A stretch of DNA of 64,000 nt. Source: Clostridiaceae bacterium. Lineage in GTDB: Bacteria; Cyanobacteriota; Vampirovibrionia; Gastranaerophilales; Gastranaerophilaceae. The notes beneath the pieces were generated by a model. That model had not been told where the DNA came from and did no database searches. It was given only the letters and a program-made list of their open reading frames with translations. Each line of letters starts with the position of its first letter. Positions within the stretch are counted from its first letter, which is position 1. Below are positions 25,530 through 33,348 of the stretch, one piece after another. Both the position numbers and the translations under genes were made by a program. The DNA lies in contig JALCDS010000008.1 in assembly GCA_022641775.1 (NCBI GenBank), positions 1 to 64,000 on the forward strand. Reading direction: 5' to 3'.

Positions 25530-26018
25530 ATGAAAAAGAAATTATTAGTATTGATAGGATTGGCTTTTGTATTGGTTATTACCTCTACATTGGGTATAGC
25601 TTTTGCTAACGGAGCACTTGTTCCTAAAAAATCAAGACCTTCAGATTATAAAGTAGGTATTACATATCAACAAGCTATAGAAAATGATAAGCCTATGTTA
25701 GTTTTGTTTTATGCAAACTGGTGTGGTTATTGTTTGAGATTTATGCCTAAGTTTGTTGTTGTAAATGCGTTGTATGGAAGAAAATACAGCGTTGTAATGC
25801 TTGATGTAGAAGCTCCTGAAAACCAACCTATGGTTAAGAAGGCTATGCTTACAGGATTCCCTACATTATATATTATAGACCCTAAGTATGATAACCAAAT
25901 TTTATTAAATTCAGCATTATACGGTGATGTTTCAAAATTGAGAGTTGAATTAGACAGATATTTGAGAATCAGAAAACTTCTTGATAAAGCAACTGACAAG
26001 ATGGATTCTGACGAATAA
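25530..26018 (+). CDS. Exported or membrane-anchored thioredoxin-like protein
   Basis: 162 residues. An N-terminal hydrophobic segment (about 4-26, LLVLIGLAFVLVITSTLGIA) acts as signal peptide or anchor; the rest is a thioredoxin fold with FYANWCGYC (Cys65 and Cys68), the cis-proline segment GFPTLYIID, and a C-terminal helix. It probably reduces or oxidises thiols in the periplasm, for example in cytochrome or envelope protein maturation, although the partner is unknown. GAGGAG precedes the ATG. It stands alone, divergent from the sigma factor. Confidence 0.9.
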   Translation: MKKKLLVLIGLAFVLVITSTLGIAFANGALVPKKSRPSDYKVGITYQQAIENDKPMLVLFYANWCGYCLRFMPKFVVVNALYGRKYSVVMLDVEAPENQPMVKKAMLTGFPTLYIIDPKYDNQILLNSALYGDVSKLRVELDRYLRIRKLLDKATDKMDSDE

Positions 26019-26026
26019 AATTAGCA

Positions 26027-26056
26027 AAAAAAAGACCTTGTTTATATTCAAGGCCT
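26027..26056 (-). terminator. Intrinsic terminator downstream of the PHP gene
   Basis: Minus strand: GGCCTTG, an AT loop, CAAGGTC, then eight T residues, about 105 bases beyond the PHP stop codon. Confidence 0.6.
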
Positions 26057-26068
26057 ATCCGTTTAAAT

Positions 26069-26108
26069 AAGAAGAGAGAGCTTTATATTTATATAAAGTT
26101 CTCTTCTT
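26069..26108. other. Long hairpin in the 3' region of the PHP gene
   Basis: AAGAAGAGAGAGCTTTATA can pair with TATAAAGTTCTCTTCTT over about 16 base pairs with a small internal bulge and a 4-base loop. No T run follows on the plus strand, so it is not an ordinary terminator for the thioredoxin gene; it may stabilise a transcript. Confidence 0.5.
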
Positions 26109-26160
26109 GTAAAAAGTTGCTAGTTTTGGAGTAAAATATTAAGAAAATTTAATATAAAAT

Positions 26161-26802
26161 TTATATTAGATTTTCAGTGTGCAAATCGGTTCCCCCTGTT
26201 TTTATCAAATTTAATTTATTTGCTATTTCTTTTACTCTGTTAATTGTTTTAAATTTTATTATTGCTCTATGTCGAGCGTACGGATAATAAACTTCAATCC
26301 CGTCCAGTCCTAGATTTATTAATCTTTTAACAAATCTTTCAAGACTTAATGCCCAACAGCATGCAGGGTGCGCTAATACTGCAATTCCGCCGGCATTATG
26401 AATCGCTTCAATTAATTTTTCAACATCACGTTTTGCAAAAATTCTCACACAATCAAGTTCTGTTTCTTTTTTTGATTTTGCAAGAAAAGGTTTCAATTCT
26501 TCAGATTTTACATCAATTCCATATGCTAAAAGATGAAAAAATACATATCCGAGCCAACAATCAAATTCAACTCCGGGGATTATGATATTTTCGTTGGTTA
26601 CATCGGTGTCAAGATAACCTTGAATAGTATTATGATCACAAATGGCTATTTTTTTATAACCTTTTACTTTAGCTTGTTCAATAATATTGTTAAAATTTGC
26701 TTTTCCGTCAGAATATTGGGTATGTATATGTAAATTTACTTTGTTGTTAAGAAAATCTTCTTCTGTAAAACTGTTTATTAATTCTTTTATAGTATTTTTC
26801 AT
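26161..26802 (-). CDS. PHP-domain phosphoesterase-like protein
   Basis: 213 residues. The metal-binding motifs of the PHP superfamily are visible: LHIHTQYSDG (motif I), AICDHNTIQGY (motif II, D-H-N/D), the His in VLAHPACCW, and GGTDLH near the C-terminus. These enzymes hydrolyse phosphate esters with a trinuclear metal centre; members of this size include nucleoside 3',5'-bisphosphate phosphatases, but I cannot name the substrate. The protein stops soon after GGTDLH, so it is a little short compared with common 270-290-residue relatives. It has no strong ribosome-binding site. Confidence 0.85.
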   Translation of the reverse strand: MKNTIKELINSFTEEDFLNNKVNLHIHTQYSDGKANFNNIIEQAKVKGYKKIAICDHNTIQGYLDTDVTNENIIIPGVEFDCWLGYVFFHLLAYGIDVKSEELKPFLAKSKKETELDCVRIFAKRDVEKLIEAIHNAGGIAVLAHPACCWALSLERFVKRLINLGLDGIEVYYPYARHRAIIKFKTINRVKEIANKLNLIKTGGTDLHTENLI

Positions 26803-26869
26803 TTTTGTATCCGTTAAAGTGTTTTTGTATTAATATAATTAATAATACAATAAACATTTTGGAGTTGTT

Positions 26870-27889
26870 ATGGCAAAAAAAGAAGATAAAAGTATTTTTC
26901 AAATATTATTTAAGAGTTTGGAAATATATGTTATGAATTTGAGACAATTTATAACATATATGGCATTTCCTGTACTTGGTCAATTGGTCGGAATTCTGAT
27001 GACTATGGGGGCTGTCTTTGCTTATAGTTCAAGTTTGCCGTCATTGGTTACAAAATTCCAAATTCTGAATAATTTTTCAGCTATGACAATAACAGTTTTG
27101 TTGATTGCTGTTCCGGGGATGTTTATATTAACAAAAGCTTTTTGGGATTATATGATAGCATATGGAGCGTTGAATTCAATGGCTCAAGCAGCAGTTGTTA
27201 CAGGAAAAGTTTATGATTTTAAGGCGCATAATGATGTTGTTTATTCCAAAATTGTTCCGTATTTGGCTATTTGGTTATTGTTTGGAATTTATACAGCTGT
27301 TGCGTCAATCCCGTTTTTCTTTTTATTGTGGATATTCTTTATTTATTTTGTATTGATATTTCAGGTATTTACATTTGAAGATTCAGTATCACCGATTGGT
27401 TGTTTCAAAAAAAGTTTTGATTTGATAAAAGGAAAGTTCGCAAGGACGTTTATTTTGATGGCAATTCTATTTGGACTTACGTATTATTTAATAACAATGG
27501 GTATTTCTGTAATATTTGATTTTACAAATCTTACAAAAATAATGTCAGGATTGTTTTCTTCTTGGTGTTCAAATTTGCCGTTGGATTCAATCAATCACAT
27601 CGGAAGTCATTTTCAAATAACAGTAACATCTGTTGATATTGCAAAAATGATGATAAATCAGGTGGCTATGCTTATAGCAGCAGGATTTACGTTGCCGTTG
27701 CGTTGTATTGCATGGACATTGTGGTATGAAAATTTGAATGATGGTTTTGACAATAATATTCAAAAAATAGAAAAAAAATCTAAAAGAATTTCAAAAAAGA
27801 AACCTAAAACAACGTCTTTTAAAATAGAATCAAGAAAAATTGATCCTGAAATTATAAGACGTGCAAGAATGGAAGATGATGAGTATTAA
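26870..27889 (+). CDS. Integral membrane protein, six or seven helices
   Basis: 339 residues. Hydrophobic segments around 27-53, 70-95, 128-165 (probably two helices), 195-225 and 262-285, then a Lys-rich cytoplasmic tail (KKSKRISKKKPK). There is no recognisable catalytic motif; the layout resembles uncharacterised YciC/DUF-type membrane proteins. TGGAG lies 8 bases before the ATG, and TACAAT upstream could be its -10. The zinc-ribbon protein starts 5 bases after its stop and RNase PH soon follows, so they form an operon. A second protein of similar layout is at 44507. Confidence 0.75.
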   Translation: MAKKEDKSIFQILFKSLEIYVMNLRQFITYMAFPVLGQLVGILMTMGAVFAYSSSLPSLVTKFQILNNFSAMTITVLLIAVPGMFILTKAFWDYMIAYGALNSMAQAAVVTGKVYDFKAHNDVVYSKIVPYLAIWLLFGIYTAVASIPFFFLLWIFFIYFVLIFQVFTFEDSVSPIGCFKKSFDLIKGKFARTFILMAILFGLTYYLITMGISVIFDFTNLTKIMSGLFSSWCSNLPLDSINHIGSHFQITVTSVDIAKMMINQVAMLIAAGFTLPLRCIAWTLWYENLNDGFDNNIQKIEKKSKRISKKKPKTTSFKIESRKIDPEIIRRARMEDDEY

Positions 27890-27894
27890 ATTTT

Positions 27895-28113
27895 ATGTTT
27901 GTATGTAAGAACTGTAAATCAATCGATAAATTTGAACTTATGTTTTCTCCTGAATATAGGGGAAATAAAAGCTTTGAACAAAAATATAATGACAAGGGTG
28001 ATATTGAAATTACTGTTGACGGTTATACTTTTGTCCCGGATTTACAATTTATGAATGAACATGCTGTATGCAAATACTGCGGACAGATTTATATGTGGGA
28101 TTATAACAGTTAA
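27895..28113 (+). CDS. Small zinc-ribbon protein
   Basis: 72 residues with two CxxC knuckles, FVCKNCKS near the start and CKYCGQIYMW near the end, which should bind one zinc ion. The part between is acidic and beta-rich. It is too small for a DNA-binding regulator with further domains; such ribbons often mediate protein or RNA contacts. It is encoded between a membrane protein gene (5 bases) and rph (13 bases), so it is cotranscribed with both. Confidence 0.75.
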   Translation: MFVCKNCKSIDKFELMFSPEYRGNKSFEQKYNDKGDIEITVDGYTFVPDLQFMNEHAVCKYCGQIYMWDYNS

Positions 28114-28126
28114 AAGGAAGATAATT

Positions 28127-28822
28127 ATGAGAAATGATGGAAGAAAAAATGATGAATTAAGACCTATAAAATTTACAAAAGATTTTACAAAAAATGCGTT
28201 AGGGTCTGTACTTGTGGAATTTGGTAACACAAAAGTTATAACAACAGCTTCAGTAGAACATTCAAAGCCAAAATGGATGGACAAAGAAGATTCCAGAGGA
28301 TGGCTTACTGCTGAATATTCATTATTGCCATCATCGACCGATACAAGATGCCAAAGGGAACGCTTTAAGGTTTCAGGTAGAACTTATGAAATACAAAGAC
28401 TTATCGGAAGAAGCTTGAGAGCATGTTTAGATATGACAAAAATGCCTGATGTTACAATAACAATTGATGCAGATGTAATACAAGCCGATGGCGGTACTCG
28501 TACAGCAAGTATTTGCGGTGGATTTCAAGCATTAAAAATAGCAGTAGATAAATTGTTGGCAGACGGAATTTTAAAAGAAAATCCAATTATAGAACCTATT
28601 GGGGCTATTTCTGCCGGTATTGTTGATGGAGACGTAAAGGTTGATTTGAATTATGAGGAAGATTCTCACGCTCAAGTTGATAGTAATATCGTTTTGACCA
28701 AAAGTGGCAGGATTATAGAATTTCAAACGACGGCAGAAGGTAATCCGTATGAAGAAGAAAAATTGTTAGAAATTTTTAAAATTGCAAAAAAAAGTATTGC
28801 AAAAATAATAAGTATGTACTAA
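28127..28822 (+). CDS. rph: Ribonuclease PH
   Basis: 231 residues; phosphate-dependent 3'-exoribonuclease that trims tRNA 3' ends. The start ATG at 28127 is chosen over an earlier in-frame ATG because AAAGGAAG lies just before it and because family members begin MR-x-DGR: MRNDGRKNDELRPIKF. Further signatures are GSVLVEFGNTKVI, GWLTAEYSLLPSSTD, RLIGRSLRACLD and DADVIQADGGTRTASICGG. It is somewhat shorter than the 240-250 residues usual elsewhere. It completes the operon with the membrane and zinc-ribbon genes. Confidence 0.96.
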   Translation: MRNDGRKNDELRPIKFTKDFTKNALGSVLVEFGNTKVITTASVEHSKPKWMDKEDSRGWLTAEYSLLPSSTDTRCQRERFKVSGRTYEIQRLIGRSLRACLDMTKMPDVTITIDADVIQADGGTRTASICGGFQALKIAVDKLLADGILKENPIIEPIGAISAGIVDGDVKVDLNYEEDSHAQVDSNIVLTKSGRIIEFQTTAEGNPYEEEKLLEIFKIAKKSIAKIISMY

Positions 28823-28823
28823 T

Positions 28824-28846
28824 CTATTTTTTGTAAAAATAGTTTT
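28824..28846 (+). terminator. Possible weak terminator after rph
   Basis: CTATTTTT-tgt-AAAAATAG followed by four T residues just after the rph stop. An AT-only stem, so only a weak call. Confidence 0.35.
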
Positions 28847-28874
28847 ACATGACATAAGAAAAAGGAGAGAAATC

Positions 28875-29393
28875 ATGAAGAAATTATTATTGACTACTTT
28901 AGTTTTAGCTGTAGCTACATCAGCATCTTTTGCTGCTGTTAAAACAACAAGAGTTGTAAATACAAGAGCTGCAAAAGTTACTGTAACAACTCCATCAGTT
29001 AAAAGAACTGCTGTTAAAACAACTACAAACAGAACAGTAGTAAAGGTAAATACAGCTACAAATAAGGCAAATGCAAAGGTTAATGCTGCTAATGCAAAAG
29101 CTAATGCTGCTGCAAAAAAAGCTAATGCAAAAGTAAACGCTGCATCAAACAAAGCAACTACAGCAATTGATAAGGCTGCTGCAAAAGTAGATGCTGCTCA
29201 AAACAAGGCTGATGCTACAGTTCAAGAACAACAAAAGAAAGTTGAAACTAAGAAGGCTGAAAAGAAAGCTTGGTTTAACAAGAAAAAAGCTTCTGTAAAA
29301 GCGCAACAAGATGCTCAAAAGGCAAAAGTAGATGCTGCTAATGCAAAAGTTCAAAAGAAAAAGAGCTTATGGAAAGAATTAATTTCAAAATAA
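28875..29393 (+). CDS. Exported Lys/Ala-rich repeat protein
   Basis: 172 residues. A clean signal peptide (MKKLLLTTLVLAVATSASFA) precedes a very basic Lys/Ala/Thr/Asn body with repeats of the type NAKVNAANAKANAA and KKANAKVNAASNKA (residues about 60-105), then an AxxKxxA-type helical tail. The composition looks like histone H1 or long helical alanine-zipper proteins. Since it is predicted to be exported, a role in the envelope or in binding polyanions is more likely than DNA packing. AAAGGAG precedes the start; a strong terminator follows. Function unknown. Confidence 0.8.
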   Translation: MKKLLLTTLVLAVATSASFAAVKTTRVVNTRAAKVTVTTPSVKRTAVKTTTNRTVVKVNTATNKANAKVNAANAKANAAAKKANAKVNAASNKATTAIDKAAAKVDAAQNKADATVQEQQKKVETKKAEKKAWFNKKKASVKAQQDAQKAKVDAANAKVQKKKSLWKELISK

Positions 29394-29416
29394 TTTTGAA
29401 TTAATTGTAAGTTTTG

Positions 29417-29451
29417 ATGGGATCTGTATTGTTACAGGTCCCATTTTATTT
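29417..29451 (+). terminator. Intrinsic terminator
   Basis: ATGGGATCTGT, loop attgtt, ACAGGTCCCAT (one G-T wobble), followed by TTTATTT. Confidence 0.85.
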
Positions 29452-29498
29452 GACAAATCAAAAATAATCTTCTATTCTAAAGTTTAAGGAGCGTATTT

Positions 29499-30146
29499 AT
29501 GAAAAGATTTGCTGCAGAAGTTAATATGCGATTATTTTTATTGATAGTATTGGCAATATTGGTTTTGATTATGGGAATAGGGCGTCTAATCGGTTTTGTC
29601 GGCAAATGTGTTATAAAATACAATATAAAAAACAGCTATATGGAATTTTCCAGAATCTTAGATTTGATGAATTTGGAATCCGGAGGAGGAAATGCTTGCT
29701 ATTACAGCACTAATGTAAACGTTCCAAGCCAATCAAAAGATTGTGGAAAATTTTACAAAAAGTTTGCTACTGCTGTAAAATTATCAAAATATTGCAAATC
29801 TGATGCGCTTTCAGGCGGATGTGTTCCAAAATATGAAGAATATTCTGTAGATAAAAATTGTATTGGATTTTCAGAACAAATGATTAATAAATTTGACCAG
29901 ACTTTTGTTCTTCAAGATGGAGAAATTATTTCTGTTTATAATTATGGACAAAATAATCCAATGCCTATTTTTGCGTTAGATGTAAATGGTAAATTCCCAC
30001 CTAACAGAGCCGGACAAGATTGGTTTACTTTCATTATTATGCGAAATGCAAATGGCGATTACTTCTTCAACCAAGATTTATCATTTTGTATGCCGGAACC
30101 TAAGGGTGAAACATACATAAAAAATATCAGTGAATTAGAAAATTAA
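29499..30146 (+). CDS. Pilin-like ectodomain protein without prepilin motif
   Basis: 215 residues. The N-terminus has an ordinary membrane helix (about 11-33, LFLLIVLAILVLIMGIGRLIG) with no GFTLAE-type cleavage motif. The ectodomain ends in ALDVNGKFPPNRAGQDWFTF, clearly related to the C-terminal segments of the pilin-like proteins at 12841 and 61658, and has several cysteines (NACYY, DCGKF, KYCKSD, GGCVP, KNCIG). It is therefore probably a relative that has lost prepilin processing, or is inserted by another route. TAAGGAG precedes the start. It overlaps the M16 peptidase tail by 4 bases in convergent orientation. Confidence 0.75.
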   Translation: MKRFAAEVNMRLFLLIVLAILVLIMGIGRLIGFVGKCVIKYNIKNSYMEFSRILDLMNLESGGGNACYYSTNVNVPSQSKDCGKFYKKFATAVKLSKYCKSDALSGGCVPKYEEYSVDKNCIGFSEQMINKFDQTFVLQDGEIISVYNYGQNNPMPIFALDVNGKFPPNRAGQDWFTFIIMRNANGDYFFNQDLSFCMPEPKGETYIKNISELEN

Positions 30147-31471
30147 TTTTTAGGTAATAAAATTGATACTACTGCATTTTCAGGTTGTAAATACTTTTTA
30201 ACAGTATTTTCTAAATCTGTTATTGTGGTTGTTTCCAAATCCTTTATATAATCTTCAACAAGAGTCAAGTCATTGCATACCGTCGTATAATAACCTATTG
30301 TTTCGCCTATATCTGATACAGTTTCAGCAGAACATGCAAGTCTTGTTTTGATTTTCTTTTTTGCTTTTAATAATTCGTCTTCAGTTATTTTGTTTGTCAA
30401 AAGTCCTGTCATTTCATCAATTAAATCTTTAATAGCCTGTTCCTTTTTCTCAGGTGCAAAATTGGCTTGTAAAAAGAAATTGTTGCCATCTTTGAATTGA
30501 TAATGTTCGGATTCTACTATATTAAAAATACGTTCTTTAGGCTTTTCTATCAAATCCTGATAAACTCTTGAACTTGTTCCTTCACCTAAAATTATGCTCA
30601 ATAAGTCAAGATAAATTGTTTCTTTAACTTTTTTTGCTTTTGGACCTAACCATCCAAGCATTGCATAACCTGTATTTACCATTGATTTTTCTTCAATAAA
30701 TATAGTTTTGTCTTTTGGTTTGTCTGTTGGATTTTTTCTTTCAGATGAATTTTGTCTTGTACCAAAATCAAATTCTTTTTCAATTTGAGCCAAAACTTTT
30801 TCTTCATCAAAATCTCCGACAACTATTGTTGTCATATTTGATGGGGTATAGAACGTTTGATAGTAGTTCATTATCTGTTCTCTTGTAACTTGCGAAATGA
30901 TTTCCGGAGTTCCGATAACGTCACGTTTGTACGGGTGTTTTGTGTACATATTAAAGTTGCAATTGTTATAAACTTTTGTCCAAGGTTGATCTTTTCTCAT
31001 CCTTATTTCTTCAATTACAACGTGTCTTTCTCGTTTATCTTTTACATTTGTGTCCGCCAAATCAAATGGTGCACCTATTTCAAATTCCGGTAAAACAGGG
31101 TCCATCATCATATCTGCATGGAGTTCCAGAGCCAAGTATAAGTCCTTGTCATCTTTTCCTTTTGGTAGTGTTACATAGAAAAATGTATAATCTTTCCATG
31201 TTGCAGCATTTACGATTGCACCTTTAGCTTCTAAGGTTCTGTCAAAATATCCTGCTTTATGTTTATGCGTTCCTTTAAACATCAAATGTTCCAAAAAATG
31301 AGAAATCCCGTTGTTTTTATCATTTTCATTGATTGAACCTGTTTTAACCCAAGTTGAAATGTTTACTAATTCACCGTCTTTATGTGCAAAAACGATTTTG
31401 TGACCGTTGTCACGTTCATATATTACGGCATCACGCGTAAGGTATGGATATTTAACATAAGTTTTTTTCAT
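30143..31471 (-). CDS. M16-family zinc peptidase
   Basis: 442 residues, about the size of single-chain M16 peptidases. The inverted zinc motif HFLEH (His58, Glu61, His62) lies in NNGISHFLEHLMFKGT; VVIEEIRM supplies the next acidic zinc ligand further on, and R/Y residues of the C-terminal half are present. Family members degrade small peptides or process precursors. There is no signal peptide, so it should be cytoplasmic. AAGGAAG precedes the ATG. The gene is convergent with the pilin-like gene and divergent from nanE. Confidence 0.93.
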   Translation of the reverse strand: MKKTYVKYPYLTRDAVIYERDNGHKIVFAHKDGELVNISTWVKTGSINENDKNNGISHFLEHLMFKGTHKHKAGYFDRTLEAKGAIVNAATWKDYTFFYVTLPKGKDDKDLYLALELHADMMMDPVLPEFEIGAPFDLADTNVKDKRERHVVIEEIRMRKDQPWTKVYNNCNFNMYTKHPYKRDVIGTPEIISQVTREQIMNYYQTFYTPSNMTTIVVGDFDEEKVLAQIEKEFDFGTRQNSSERKNPTDKPKDKTIFIEEKSMVNTGYAMLGWLGPKAKKVKETIYLDLLSIILGEGTSSRVYQDLIEKPKERIFNIVESEHYQFKDGNNFFLQANFAPEKKEQAIKDLIDEMTGLLTNKITEDELLKAKKKIKTRLACSAETVSDIGETIGYYTTVCNDLTLVEDYIKDLETTTITDLENTVKKYLQPENAVVSILLPKN

Positions 31472-31531
31472 CTGCTTCCTTCTTCTTTAAACTTTCTTAA
31501 AGCAATTATAACGCAATATGTTTTTTTAGGC

Positions 31532-31537
31532 TATAAT
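31532..31537 (+). promoter_or_regulatory. -10 element of nanE, likely leaderless
   Basis: A perfect TATAAT ends 7 bases before the nanE ATG at 31545 and no ribosome-binding sequence lies between, so the transcript probably begins at the start codon. The -35 is weak. Confidence 0.5.
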
Positions 31538-31544
31538 ATGAACT

Positions 31545-32231
31545 ATGGATATTATAAGAAGATTAAAAAATAAGGTTGTAGTTTCGGTTCAGGCAATGCC
31601 AAGTGAGCCATTATATGCGGAAGTTTGCATAAACGCACTGATGAAATCTGTTATAAAAGGCGGAGCCGGAGCCCTTCGAGTTGCCGGTAGTCGTGATGTA
31701 AAAAATGCTAAAAAACTTTTTGATGTTCCTGTAATCGGATTGACAAAACCGGAGGTTATTCCTCAAAATTTTAAAGAGATTGTTTATATTACGCCGACAC
31801 TGAAACAGGTAGTTGAATTGATTGAAGCAGGTGCGGATGTTGTTGCTTTTGATGGTACACCTCGTCCAAGACCTGAAGGTTGTACGTTAAAAGAAATTAT
31901 AAAGCATATTTCAATAAATGATAGAATTTCAATGGCGGATATTTCAACGCTGGAGGAAGGTTTGAATTGTGCAGAGTTAGGAGTTGATATTTTGTCAACA
32001 ACTCTTTCCGGTTATACAACTCAATCACCTATGTTATCTGACAAGCCCGATTTTAAATTATTGGAAGATTTGGTAAAAAATACTGATTTACCTGTAATTT
32101 TAGAAGGTAGAATTTGGGAGCCTGAAGAGGTTGATAAAGCCTTTGAACTTGGGGCTCATGCTGTTGTGATAGGTTCTGCTATTACTCGTCCGCAATTGAT
32201 TACAAAAAGATTTGTTCAGCGTAAAAAATAG
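31545..32231 (+). CDS. nanE: N-acetylmannosamine-6-phosphate 2-epimerase
   Basis: 228 residues, TIM-barrel. Family segments: VVSVQAMPSEPLYAE, GGAGALRVAG, YITPTLKQVVELIEAGADVV, FDGTPRPRP, MADISTLEEGLNC, GAHAVVIGSAITRPQ. It converts ManNAc-6-phosphate to GlcNAc-6-phosphate in sialic acid and amino-sugar breakdown. The following kinase makes the substrate, supporting the call. The start codon is almost directly after the -10 element. Confidence 0.95.
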   Translation: MDIIRRLKNKVVVSVQAMPSEPLYAEVCINALMKSVIKGGAGALRVAGSRDVKNAKKLFDVPVIGLTKPEVIPQNFKEIVYITPTLKQVVELIEAGADVVAFDGTPRPRPEGCTLKEIIKHISINDRISMADISTLEEGLNCAELGVDILSTTLSGYTTQSPMLSDKPDFKLLEDLVKNTDLPVILEGRIWEPEEVDKAFELGAHAVVIGSAITRPQLITKRFVQRKK

Positions 32232-32249
32232 TTTTATAGGGGAAGATGA

Positions 32250-33122
32250 ATGAAAAAAGCTTTAGCTATCGATATAGGTGGAACTAAAATTTCAAATTGC
32301 ATTGTTAAAGAAACGGGAGAAATTGTAAGTGAAGTTGAAAAACGCAGTACTCCAAAACTTTTTAGTGAAATAAAAAATTTATTGACAGAAATAGTAAAAA
32401 AATATGAAAATGATGTTGATATAATTGCTATTGCAACTTGTGGAGCGGTAAATAATGAAAATACAGGTATCGTTGGCTCAACAGGAAATATCGCAAAGGA
32501 ATATCCGACTTTAAAATTTAATGAATTATCAAAAAAAACTGTTTTTGTAGAAAATGATGCTAATTCTGCTGCTTGGGCCGAACATATAATTGGCGCTAGC
32601 AGAGGCTATGCTCATTCTGTTATGTTGACTCTCGGAACAGGTGTCGGCGGGGGAATTATCGTAGATAACAAAATTTTAAAAGGCAAAAATGGCGCTGCAG
32701 GGGAAATGCATTTTAAAATGCGTACTGATAGACATAGAAGTTGTACTTGCGGTAGTTTTGATTGCTTTGAAACTTATGCATCAGGAAACGGTCTGAAAGA
32801 TACGGCACGTGAAATGTTGAAGGATGATACACTTTCTTCGTATGATGTTATTGATGGTGTAAAAAAAGGTGATGAAAGATTTATAAGGGTGTTCAATCAG
32901 TGGCAGAATGATATAAAAGATGGAATTATAGGACTCTCGAATATTTTCGATCCTGATTGTGTTGTCTTATCTGGTTCTATGGCGCAATTTGTTGATACAG
33001 ACTTAGTTACAAAACTTGTAAATTCCGATATTGTCACAACTCCGACTAAGGTAGTTAGAGGTTCTGCAGGAAATTATTCAGGAATGATTGGTGCTGCATT
33101 GCTTGCTATGGGGGTAAAATAA
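32250..33122 (+). CDS. nanK: ROK-family sugar kinase, probably N-acetylmannosamine kinase
   Basis: 290 residues. ATP-binding DIGGTKISNCIV at the start, the sugar-binding VENDANSAAWAEH, LGTGVGGGII, and the ROK zinc motif CTCGSFDCFE with the nearby His. The family phosphorylates hexoses and N-acetylhexosamines; specificity for ManNAc is inferred from nanE 18 bases upstream. AGGGGAAG precedes the ATG. The sialic acid lyase (nanA) and transporter are not in the window, so the pathway is incomplete here. Confidence 0.88.
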   Translation: MKKALAIDIGGTKISNCIVKETGEIVSEVEKRSTPKLFSEIKNLLTEIVKKYENDVDIIAIATCGAVNNENTGIVGSTGNIAKEYPTLKFNELSKKTVFVENDANSAAWAEHIIGASRGYAHSVMLTLGTGVGGGIIVDNKILKGKNGAAGEMHFKMRTDRHRSCTCGSFDCFETYASGNGLKDTAREMLKDDTLSSYDVIDGVKKGDERFIRVFNQWQNDIKDGIIGLSNIFDPDCVVLSGSMAQFVDTDLVTKLVNSDIVTTPTKVVRGSAGNYSGMIGAALLAMGVK

Positions 33123-33124
33123 TA

Positions 33125-33343
33125 GTGGGAAAGGCGAAGAAAAGGAGCTTTAATTTAGGCATAAATGACAGGTTTTCTAATTTAAAAAGAGAAGATGCTA
33201 TAAGTGAAGCTGTTTCTCTTTTGGAAAAGCTTGATTCTGATGCTTATAATATAATAACTCTATTCGGTTTGTCAGCAGAAGAACTTTTGGAAGCCGGTGC
33301 AAGTTATGAATCTGTAAAGAGTATTCAAGGGATTTTGGGGTAA
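33125..33343 (+). CDS. Small helical protein, 72 residues
   Basis: GTG start two bases after the nanK stop, so it is translationally coupled. The N-terminus is basic (GKAKKRSFNLG) and the rest forms helices (DAISEAVSLLEKLDS, YNIITLFGLSAEELLEAG) resembling a small HTH or UBA-like helical fold, without a recognisable motif. Encoded between nanK and the prenyltransferase (6 bases), it is part of that operon. Function unknown. Confidence 0.65.
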   Translation: MGKAKKRSFNLGINDRFSNLKREDAISEAVSLLEKLDSDAYNIITLFGLSAEELLEAGASYESVKSIQGILG

Positions 33344-33348
33344 GATTT

